Part shown: piece after piece, positions 35,773 to 41,295 of the stretch
How positions within the stretch are numbered: the first letter of the stretch is position 1
Layout of the letters: every line of letters starts with the position of its first letter
Assembly (NCBI GenBank): GCA_018644675.1
Contig: JABGQC010000007.1
Coordinates: 1 to 41,295 of the forward strand
DNA: 41,295 nt
Reading direction: 5' to 3'
Source: Candidatus Thioglobus sp.
GTDB taxonomy: Bacteria; Pseudomonadota; Gammaproteobacteria; PS1; Pseudothioglobaceae
Made by a program: the position numbers and the translations under genes
The notes under the pieces: generated by a model
What the model saw: the letters and a program-made list of their open reading frames with translations, nothing else
Databases searched by the model: none
Told to the model about the DNA's origin: nothing

Positions 35773-36485
35773 GTATCCACCGATTCAATCAGAAGCTCAT
35801 CTCTGTCATTAAAAAAGTGATCTGCTGTCACCATTTTTTGTGTGTAGTTTGCATTATCTTTGGCCGCTTGAGCTCTGGTTTGAACACTATCCAGAACGGA
35901 CACAATATCTTCATCGCCATATAAGTCCAGGACAGGAATGGTTAGTTTGGATAAATATTGTGCATTGTCACCCGGCATGCCAATTCCGACAAAGCGATTA
36001 AATGGGTGTTTATTATTGGCCAAATAATGAGTTGACATGACACTGCCTAAACTATGTGCAATCAGCACATTCGCGATTAAATCATTTTGGTGTAAATAAT
36101 CGGCCGCCGCCTGAATGCGAAGATCCGCTTGGGGAAATACTGCTCGATAAGCACCTGCATGCGCTTCATTATCTAACACTGGCATTTGAATAGAAAGTGT
36201 ATTAAAACCTTGAGTTGTTAAAGCCACACGCACAGGCTGGATGACTTGCTGCCAATCTGGATGCACGCCCAAACCATGCACAATTACGGCAGTTTTTTGT
36301 GTATCAGTTTCACTCGGCGTATATATCGACATAAATTCGTGATCGTTCGCCGTTAGCCAAACAACATCGCCATCCATTAGTCCATCTTCTATTTGTTGCG
36401 CCCAACGCTTTTCTTTGGCGTAATCAGGTAGCGTTTGTGCATTGACTAGAGTGCTGGCTAATAACAACATGATTAGTAGTTTCAT
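35760..36485 (-). CDS. exported alpha/beta hydrolase (DUF3530-like)
   Basis: 241 residues with a signal peptide (about 1-16, M-K-L-L-I-M-L-L-L-A-S-T-L-V-N-A). The alpha/beta hydrolase elements are V-H-G-L-G-V-H oxyanion loop (about 69-75), nucleophile elbow A-H-S-L-G-S (about 136-141), acid in D-L-Y-G-D-E-D and a terminal His in T-A-D-H-F-F. Start ATG at 36485 chosen; a TTG six codons upstream is weaker. The reaction and substrate cannot be named. It overlaps the TauE/SafE gene by 13 bases and is surely co-expressed with it. Confidence 0.82.
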   Translation of the reverse strand: MKLLIMLLLASTLVNAQTLPDYAKEKRWAQQIEDGLMDGDVVWLTANDHEFMSIYTPSETDTQKTAVIVHGLGVHPDWQQVIQPVRVALTTQGFNTLSIQMPVLDNEAHAGAYRAVFPQADLRIQAAADYLHQNDLIANVLIAHSLGSVMSTHYLANNKHPFNRFVGIGMPGDNAQYLSKLTIPVLDLYGDEDIVSVLDSVQTRAQAAKDNANYTQKMVTADHFFNDRDELLIESVDTWLK

Positions 36486-36672
36486 TTTATTTTTCCGATT
36501 CAAGAGATACTAAATTATAAGATAAAAATTTACGAAATAATGCAAATGACTCATTTGGCGTAAAAAATATTAAAAATAAAGAAAATATTAAATAAACAGC
36601 ACTTATTGGATAAAAAATACCAAAATTATGGATTTTTTTTGATTTATATAGAAAAAAGATAAAAAAAAGAGC

Positions 36673-36746
36673 GATATTCGCAGGAGAAGAGTATGAAAAA
36701 ACAACTTTTTAGGCGGATATCACTCAAAATTTACTTGTATTGGTAA
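36673..36746 (+). other. 17-codon ORF inside a hairpin (possible leader peptide or gene remnant)
   Basis: AGGAGA lies 7 bases before ATG at 36693, and the frame codes MKKQLFRRISLKIYLYW then TAA (36744-36746). GATATTCGC (36673-36681) can pair with GCGGATATC (36713-36721), a 9-bp stem with one G-U, whose loop holds the ribosome site and start codon. The peptide is basic and starts like the N-terminus of an exported protein, so a decayed gene is as likely as a regulated leader. Confidence 0.3.
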
Positions 36747-36871
36747 AATTTCCAAAAAAAATTCAACCTACAAGAGGTGTGCTAAATATAACCTTCTTGG
36801 GGAGAGGGTTTAAATATTTTAGTATTTGATATTTAACACAAGCTCATTTTACAAAACATAAATTGAAATTC

Positions 36872-36890
36872 CTATAGCGGTATACCTTAT
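36872..36890 (+). repeat. 19-base motif, copy 1
   Basis: CTATAGCGGTATACCTTAT, 18 bases before the end of the histidine kinase gene. Identical to copy 3 (41126-41144) at 18 of 19 positions and to copy 2 (40612-40630) at 14 of 19. It contains the palindrome GGTATACC. Confidence 0.55.
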
Positions 36891-36908
36891 TTCTGCCGAA
36901 AAAAACCA

Positions 36909-39482
36909 TTAACCGTGATTGTGACCACCTTCTAGAGGGATTTTAATTGTGAATTTTGCCCCATATCTAGTATTAACAACTCTAATATCACCCTGAAAAT
37001 TATCTTGAATAATTTTTTTACTCATATATAAACCCAAGCCAGTTCCATTTAAAGATTTGGTCGAAACATAAGGCTCGAATATGGTTTCAATAATTGATTT
37101 ATCAATACCGCCTGCATTATCCTCCAGGACAATATCAAGTGAATTTTTATGTGCAGTAGTGTGAATTGAGATTGTTGGATTACTAACCTTTGTTTCAGCG
37201 ATCTGATCAATAGAATTTTGAATCAAGTTAATCATTACATGGCGTAATTCTCTAGCATAACCAACAATTTCTAGTCCTGGTGGAATACTAGTATTAATTT
37301 TAATATGATGTCTAACAATCAAACCCTGGAGCACTTCTAGTACGCTATTAATGTTTGCACACACTGCAAATAACTCTTTTTGTTTATCAGGATGGAAAAA
37401 ATCTCTAAAATCTGCCAACAACTGATTTTGATCCGACATCATGGTTTCTGTCTTTTCCATTTGAGTATTTAAAAATTGTGCATCAGTGGCAGATATTTTC
37501 ATAGACCTAAGCTTAGTTTTAACGGTACCAACACTCAGCATCATGGCTGTTAATGGCTGCTTCCACTGATGGGTTAAGATCGCAATCATTTCACCCATAA
37601 CCACATGGCGTGATTGGGAAATTAGCCGACTAATATTGGCTTTATTTTGTAATTCAATCTTTGTTTTGGCTTTTTTCAAAAAATACAGCCAAAGTACAAT
37701 AAAGATAATAACCGTCATTAAAATTCCCAAATAGAGTGCCACTTCTTTTTTCTGAACACCTAGCACAACGGGGGTTGCACGCCATTTTCTTTGAATTCGG
37801 TTAATTTCAGAAGGACCAACAACGTCCAGCGCCATATTAATAATCTCCACTAATTCCGGCCAATCTTTTCTGACGGCAAAATATATATGACTCGGCTCTT
37901 TAAACGCATTATCATCAATTCTAAGTTGTGTCATTTGATGCGAATTTAGCAAGGCCGTAGCCGCATCTAAAAAAACAACCGCGGCATTAGCTTCGCCACT
38001 AATAACCGCTTGCAAAGAGGCCAATGTTGTCGGTTTAACCAGTAGCTCAATCGGATCTTTTTGATCAGCCAGTCGCTGATATGCAGGATAGTCTTTGGTT
38101 ACGGCCACTTTCTTACCGTGCAAAGACTCCAGAGAATAAACCATTCGTCCATTAACCATAGATTTTGTTCTAATCATTGGGTGATTTTTTGTTGTTACAA
38201 TCACCATATTGTTTTGCATGTAAGGCTTTGAATATAATAAGTATTGCTGTCTAGCTTTAGTTTTGGCAATAGCTGGCAATACATCCAAGGTATTGGATTG
38301 CGCCTGATTAATAACCTCACTCCAGCTAATACCTGATACCGGCTGCATACTCACACCAAGCTGCTGGCTTAACAATTTAACAACATCAGCTGAAATACCT
38401 AGATATTCACCACGATTATCTTTATATTCTATGGGGTAGAAGCCTGGATCAACACCCAGTCGAATGCTAGGATGCTCTAATAGCCATTTTTTTTGACTAG
38501 GTGTTAACACTAACTTCTTTTCAGTGGCGGCGTCTTCATAGACGAAATCACGTAAATTAACTGACTTGCTAATGTAGCCTGATTGAGTAAATGTTCGCAA
38601 AATTTGTTGCCAAAATTCTTGTCGCATACTACCCATTTCAACTTTTAAAGGTTGTACCAACTTAGCCATTTCTCGCGCTTCAAATTGCAGATGTTCACGT
38701 GATTTATTTTGTGTATTGTATTTTTTTAAAATTACATCAATGGTCTCATCGACATGAGAAAAAGCATACTTCCAACCTTCTAAACTGGCCTGTCGAAATT
38801 TACTCACACGGATAGGATGTTGCTCCAGCTCTTTTTCAGTGGTTACTAAAAGATCGCTGTAAATTCCTAAACCGTAATCATCTGGCGAAATGTAACGATA
38901 TTCAATTCCTTGTTTTTTTAGCCAAAACCCCTCATTAGATTGATATGCAGCAACCGCATCTGTGCGATCATTAATCAAGTCATCCATACTAAAGTCTGGC
39001 GCTTGATGAATATAATCTTGTGTAGATAAGCCGGCACGCTTTAACATGGAGGAGATAATGAATTGATCCGCCTGGGCCATAGAAATTCTTTTATTGCGCA
39101 AATCGGCTGCTGTTTTAATGTTTGAGCTTTTTTTAACCAGTAAAACTAAAGGAGAGTTTCTACTAATGGCATATAGAGACACCAAAGGCTCATCTTCAGA
39201 TCTTAATTTTAAGGCTTCAATCCCCGACGTTGCAAATTCAACTTTACCCTTGAGCAGTAGCTCGGTAGGAGTATGCTCAAGATTCACCTCGCTAATCTCA
39301 ACTTCAATATTTTGCGCTTGATAAAAGCCTTTTTCCTTGGCCATGTAATAGCCTGCAAATTGAAATTGATGCTTCCATTGCAGAGCTAACTTCACATGAT
39401 CTATATACTCAGCATGGCCAGCTAAAGCATGCAAAGAGATCAATAAAACTAAACTGAGTGCTTGCTTGATTAAGCGTTGCAT
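36909..39482 (-). CDS. sensor histidine kinase with NMT1/THI5-like and SBP_bac_3-like sensor domains
   Basis: 857-residue kinase. Signal-type N-terminus (1-24), then two periplasmic substrate-binding-type domains: NMT1/THI5-like (about 26-315, with L-A-L-Q-W-K-H-Q-F-Q-F-A-G-Y-Y-M-A-K-E-K-G) and SBP_bac_3-like (about 338-570, I-R-L-G-V-D-P-G-F-Y-P-I-E-Y). One membrane helix follows (581-601), then the kinase core: phosphoacceptor His638 in T-H-Q-W-K-Q-P-L-T, N box N-L-I-Q-N-S-I-D (752-759), D-N-A-G-G-I (788-793) and G-T-G-L-G-L (813-818). The architecture suggests a sensor of one or two small ligands, perhaps a pyrimidine/thiamine precursor and an amino acid-like compound (inference). Overlaps the regulator gene by 13 bases. 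Confidence 0.88.
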   Translation of the reverse strand: MQRLIKQALSLVLLISLHALAGHAEYIDHVKLALQWKHQFQFAGYYMAKEKGFYQAQNIEVEISEVNLEHTPTELLLKGKVEFATSGIEALKLRSEDEPLVSLYAISRNSPLVLLVKKSSNIKTAADLRNKRISMAQADQFIISSMLKRAGLSTQDYIHQAPDFSMDDLINDRTDAVAAYQSNEGFWLKKQGIEYRYISPDDYGLGIYSDLLVTTEKELEQHPIRVSKFRQASLEGWKYAFSHVDETIDVILKKYNTQNKSREHLQFEAREMAKLVQPLKVEMGSMRQEFWQQILRTFTQSGYISKSVNLRDFVYEDAATEKKLVLTPSQKKWLLEHPSIRLGVDPGFYPIEYKDNRGEYLGISADVVKLLSQQLGVSMQPVSGISWSEVINQAQSNTLDVLPAIAKTKARQQYLLYSKPYMQNNMVIVTTKNHPMIRTKSMVNGRMVYSLESLHGKKVAVTKDYPAYQRLADQKDPIELLVKPTTLASLQAVISGEANAAVVFLDAATALLNSHQMTQLRIDDNAFKEPSHIYFAVRKDWPELVEIINMALDVVGPSEINRIQRKWRATPVVLGVQKKEVALYLGILMTVIIFIVLWLYFLKKAKTKIELQNKANISRLISQSRHVVMGEMIAILTHQWKQPLTAMMLSVGTVKTKLRSMKISATDAQFLNTQMEKTETMMSDQNQLLADFRDFFHPDKQKELFAVCANINSVLEVLQGLIVRHHIKINTSIPPGLEIVGYARELRHVMINLIQNSIDQIAETKVSNPTISIHTTAHKNSLDIVLEDNAGGIDKSIIETIFEPYVSTKSLNGTGLGLYMSKKIIQDNFQGDIRVVNTRYGAKFTIKIPLEGGHNHG

Positions 39483-40096
39483 GCTAAAGCCGACCCTAGT
39501 GGTTTTAGTTTTGGCAATGTTGTAATCAACAGTGCAAGAGAATCGACGTTCATTTTTTTCATCACCGAGGCTCGATGCTTTTCAACCGTTGAGATTGATG
39601 AGCATAATTGTTGCGCAATATCATGATTTGTCACGCCTTTAATAATTAAGTCAAACACTTCACACTCTTTAGGGGTGAGGGTTTTGTAATCATTAACAGC
39701 CACCAAACTAGGCTTAAAATTATCAATAGCGCCCATAACCCTGTCTAACAATACATCTGTTGAAACTGGCTTTTCGATAAAATCTGCTGCGCCTAATTTC
39801 ATCGCCTCTACGGCCATTTTGACGGTGGATACCCCGGTGATAAACACGGTAGGCCTAAGATGTGCAACTTTATTAAGCTCAGATAATAGATCCATGCCGG
39901 TCATATCGGGCATGGAAATATCACAAACTAAACAACCTTGGGTGTCATCTAGTTGCTTAAGATAGTCAACAGCTGAGGAAAATGAGCGAGTTTTGAAGCC
40001 TAACAAATCAAAAAACACAACCAGGGAGTTTAAAATATTTTCATCATCATCAACAATGAAAATTGTATTATCAAGAAGAGTTTTATCTAGCAACAT
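39470..40096 (-). CDS. FixJ-type response regulator (REC plus LuxR HTH)
   Basis: 208 residues. Receiver domain (about 10-125) with acidic cluster D16-D17-D18, phosphoacceptor Asp59 (V-C-D-I-S-M-P-D-M), Thr87 and Lys109 (E-K-P). LuxR-type helix-turn-helix at about 138-198 (L-T-P-K-E-C-E-V, S-T-V-E-K-H-R-A-S-V-M-K-K). Two-gene operon with the kinase, which starts inside its 3' end. A cognate pair by position. No target operator can be identified here. Confidence 0.92.
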   Translation of the reverse strand: MLLDKTLLDNTIFIVDDDENILNSLVVFFDLLGFKTRSFSSAVDYLKQLDDTQGCLVCDISMPDMTGMDLLSELNKVAHLRPTVFITGVSTVKMAVEAMKLGAADFIEKPVSTDVLLDRVMGAIDNFKPSLVAVNDYKTLTPKECEVFDLIIKGVTNHDIAQQLCSSISTVEKHRASVMKKMNVDSLALLITTLPKLKPLGSALACNA

Positions 40097-40147
40097 AGGC
40101 CTAAGTATAAAGACAATTTCAAGGATAGTTTTAGATGATTGAGCATT

Positions 40148-40396
40148 TTAATCACGATAAATTTTCCGATAAATAATTCTACTGCCAGCTTTAATCTCGA
40201 CAAAATTACAATCACCTGGTGAACGGCGGTATTCAAATTCTTTAATCAACTCCATACAATGCCTACTACTATTACACCTTAAAGTACCACTAGAACCCAT
40301 ATTATCATTCATGTGCAGGGTTAAGGTATGGTGATTGGCACTCACTGACCACATACCGCCAAGCCCCATCAACAATAGTGTCACTTTTATAATCAT
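40148..40396 (-). CDS. small exported protein of unknown function
   Basis: 82 residues with a signal peptide (cleavage near S-A-N, about residue 20). Mature part has Cys in L-R-C-N-S-S-R-H-C-M-E-L and D-C-N-F, three cysteines and a basic C-terminus (Y-R-K-I-Y-R-D). No family recognised. Its ATG overlaps the stop of the small ORF upstream by 4 bases (ATGA), and the response-regulator gene follows after 51 bases, so the four genes may share one transcript. A partner or ligand-related protein of the two-component system is possible but only by position. Confidence 0.55.
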   Translation of the reverse strand: MIIKVTLLLMGLGGMWSVSANHHTLTLHMNDNMGSSGTLRCNSSRHCMELIKEFEYRRSPGDCNFVEIKAGSRIIYRKIYRD

Positions 40397-40509
40397 TCTG
40401 AAGGACAGTTAGCAGATAAACAACAGTATTCAGACTTGCCACATGTATACGCAAAAACAAGCCCTGCTAAAAAAATCATGCCAATCATAATCTGTAAAAA
40501 AAATTCCAT
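40393..40509 (-). CDS. 38-residue cysteine-rich single-pass membrane protein, translationally coupled
   Basis: Found by hand, too short for usual ORF limits. ATG at 40509 with an AGGAG site 10 bases upstream, then a hydrophobic stretch (about residues 3-20) and a polar tail with five closely spaced cysteines: T-C-G-K-S-E-Y-C-C-L-S-A-N-C-P is four of them plus the motif's spacing (C23, C29, C30, C35). Its TGA overlaps the next ATG (ATGA at 40393-40396). The coupling and the strong ribosome site argue for real translation; the function is unknown. Confidence 0.55.
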   Translation of the reverse strand: MEFFLQIMIGMIFLAGLVFAYTCGKSEYCCLSANCPSE

Positions 40510-40611
40510 TATGTTTCACTCCTATTGTTAAAGATACCAAATGCATCAAATGCAAATCTTATCTCTTTAAAAAAAATATAACAACATTATAATATGATTA
40601 TATTCATATAA

Positions 40612-40630
40612 ATATAGCGGGATTCCACAT
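40612..40630 (+). repeat. 19-base motif, copy 2 (diverged)
   Basis: ATATAGCGGGATTCCACAT, in the gap between the HU terminator and the small cysteine-rich ORF. Shares the TATAGCGG core with the other two copies and matches copy 3 at 15 of 19 positions. Confidence 0.4.
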
Positions 40631-40655
40631 AAATTTAACCTGAAAATCAATGACG

Positions 40656-40683
40656 AAAAAAAACACCTTAAAAGGTGTTTTTT
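40656..40683 (-). terminator. rho-independent terminator after the HU gene
   Basis: AAAAAACACCTT / AAGGTGTTTTTT, a 12-bp stem with a minimal loop, whose A-tract side becomes the U-tail on the minus strand. Located 40 bases after the HU stop codon. The symmetric tracts could also end plus-strand transcription. Confidence 0.8.
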
Positions 40684-40722
40684 CTTATTTTCTTACTATG
40701 ACCATTGACAGGGTCAATGTGA

Positions 40723-40998
40723 TTATTTATTAACAGTATCTTTTAATGCTTTACCTGCTTTAAATGCGGCCACTTTAGAGGCTTTAATTTGAATTGTTGC
40801 ACCAGTTTGAGGATTACGACCACTACGAGCAGCACGCGCTCTAACAACAAAACTACCAAAGCCTGTTAATTGCACTGTATCTTCTTTAGACAAAGCGCCG
40901 GTAATGGCATCTGTTGTTGCGTTTAATGCACGAGTTGCATCTGCTTTAGATAAGCCTGATTCTGATGCAATTGCATCAATAAGTTCTGATTTGTTCAT
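40723..40998 (-). CDS. hup: HU-family histone-like DNA-binding protein
   Basis: Nucleoid protein that bends DNA. 91 residues from the ATG at 40998 (M-N-K-S-E-L-I-D-A-I-A), the normal HU start and length. The DNA-binding arm signature G-F-G-S-F-V-V-R-A-R-A-A-R-S-G-R-N-P-Q-T-G is intact. Start has AAAGG upstream. A longer in-frame ATG at 41037 would add 13 non-homologous residues. HU rather than IHF, judged by the N-terminal sequence and the arm; whether it is the alpha or beta type cannot be told. Confidence 0.95.
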   Translation of the reverse strand: MNKSELIDAIASESGLSKADATRALNATTDAITGALSKEDTVQLTGFGSFVVRARAARSGRNPQTGATIQIKASKVAAFKAGKALKDTVNK

Positions 40999-41070
40999 TG
41001 GTTGACCTTTAATTATTGTTGAATTAGTACCTAACATGGCTACTCTATTTTTAAGGAGATAGCAGTATTT

Positions 41071-41098
41071 TTTATAACTAAACCATGCTAGGTGTTAA
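41071..41098 (-). promoter_or_regulatory. candidate promoter for the HU gene
   Basis: Read on the minus strand: TTAACA (41098-41093), a 16-base spacer and TATAAA (41076-41071). This would give a leader of about 65 bases before the HU start. Confidence 0.45.
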
Positions 41099-41125
41099 AA
41101 AGTATAACAACAAAAAACCTTATTG

Positions 41126-41144
41126 CTATAGCGGTATTCCTTAT
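41126..41144 (+). repeat. 19-base motif, copy 3
   Basis: CTATAGCGGTATTCCTTAT, 11 bases downstream of the rhodanese stop codon (which lies on the minus strand). One mismatch to copy 1 at 36872-36890. Confidence 0.55.
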
Positions 41145-41154
41145 ATTTTATAAA

Positions 41155-41295
41155 CTACTCAACCACATTTAATCCTAGTAATTGCCAAGCTTGCATGCCA
41201 CCGCGGTAGTATTTAATCTTTTCTGCTGGATAGCCATACTCGAGTAATTTCCAGATCAACTCTGGCGACATTTTGCACCAATTACCATTGCAGTA
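41155..41295 (-). CDS. rhodanese-domain protein, C-terminal end only
   Basis: The last 46 codons of a gene that runs off the window. The frame opens with Y-C-N-G-N-W-C, the rhodanese active-site loop with the catalytic cysteine, and ends R-G-G-M-Q-A-W-Q-L-L-G-L-N-V-V-E, the typical closing element of a rhodanese module. It may be a single-domain sulfurtransferase or the last domain of a longer protein. The active-site loop differs slightly from the usual C-R-x-G-x-R. Sulfur-transfer role is consistent with the TusA/DsrE content elsewhere in the window. Confidence 0.82.
   Translation of the reverse strand, partial: YCNGNWCKMSPELIWKLLEYGYPAEKIKYYRGGMQAWQLLGLNVVE

Larger units (their letters stand above)
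36504..36908. other. AT-rich 405-base region without a conserved gene
   Basis: Lies between the alpha/beta hydrolase and the histidine kinase genes (both minus strand). It is strikingly A/T-rich with many A-tracts (e.g. 36541-36670). I see no conserved gene. Two things stand out and are listed separately: a 17-codon ORF with a strong ribosome site inside a hairpin, and a copy of the 19-base motif close to the kinase stop codon. Confidence 0.7.

Noticed and set aside
40999-41037. Longer HU start at 41037
   Set aside because: The additional 13 residues do not occur in HU proteins; the ATG at 40998 gives the standard N-terminus.
1-41295. CRISPR arrays, tRNA or rRNA genes, insertion sequences, phage genes
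   Set aside because: No repeat-spacer pattern, cloverleaf-like sequence, rRNA stretch, transposase or integrase motif was found on either strand. The 19-base repeats are not flanked by a transposase.

Overview
The window looks like a core chromosomal stretch of a low-GC marine gammaproteobacterium with sulfur-oxidising equipment. The Thioglobaceae / SUP05 / mussel-symbiont group is the best guess from gene content (TusA with DsrE2, a second exported DsrE-like protein, several small c-type cytochromes, a TauE/SafE permease) and AT-rich codon use. The taxonomic call is an inference; no rRNA or tRNA gene is present to anchor it. Genes are densely packed in short operons with hairpin terminators at most convergent boundaries, and I saw no insertion sequence, phage region or CRISPR array.

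Layout. 1-1.4 kb: a DUF4396 membrane protein, a monohaem lipoprotein cytochrome and a small exported unknown. 1.4-3.1 kb (minus): hemW-rdgB, divergent from rpiA. 3.8-5.2 kb: a BepA-type M48 protease. 5.2-6.1 kb: tusA-dsrE2 behind a good sigma-70-like promoter. 6.1-12.1 kb (minus): one tight six-gene operon, a pabC-mltG fusion, tmk, holB, hemL, a LOG-family gene and a HAD phosphatase, ending at a long bidirectional terminator. 12.1-14.4 kb: four coupled genes, two DUF1538 membrane proteins, a PII-like protein and a CBS protein. This is the best candidate for an undescribed system: a putative nucleotide-gated membrane transporter. It is followed by a DUF302 protein and a metallo-beta-lactamase-fold hydrolase.

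16.2-20.5 kb: ppnP-pepA (minus), then a DsbC-like isomerase, rsmB and an exported DsrE-like protein (plus). 20.5-27.3 kb: a complete proteostasis operon on the minus strand (tig-clpP-clpX-hflX-lon). 27.4-28.4 kb: cytochrome c4 and a small monohaem cytochrome. 28.5-31.6 kb: engB and an AddB-like 4Fe-4S nuclease. 31.6-35 kb: cca (minus), then msrB-mpl-ubiX. 35-36.5 kb: an alpha/beta hydrolase and a TauE/SafE permease (minus).

36.5-41.3 kb is more AT-rich and less conserved. It holds a gene-poor 400-base stretch, a large two-sensor histidine kinase (NMT1/THI5-like plus SBP_bac_3-like domains), its overlapping FixJ-type regulator, two small coupled ORFs, one of which was found only by hand, an HU gene and the C-terminal end of a rhodanese. 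Three copies of a 19-base motif occur in this part, which suggests remnants of a dispersed repeat or a shared processing or regulatory site.
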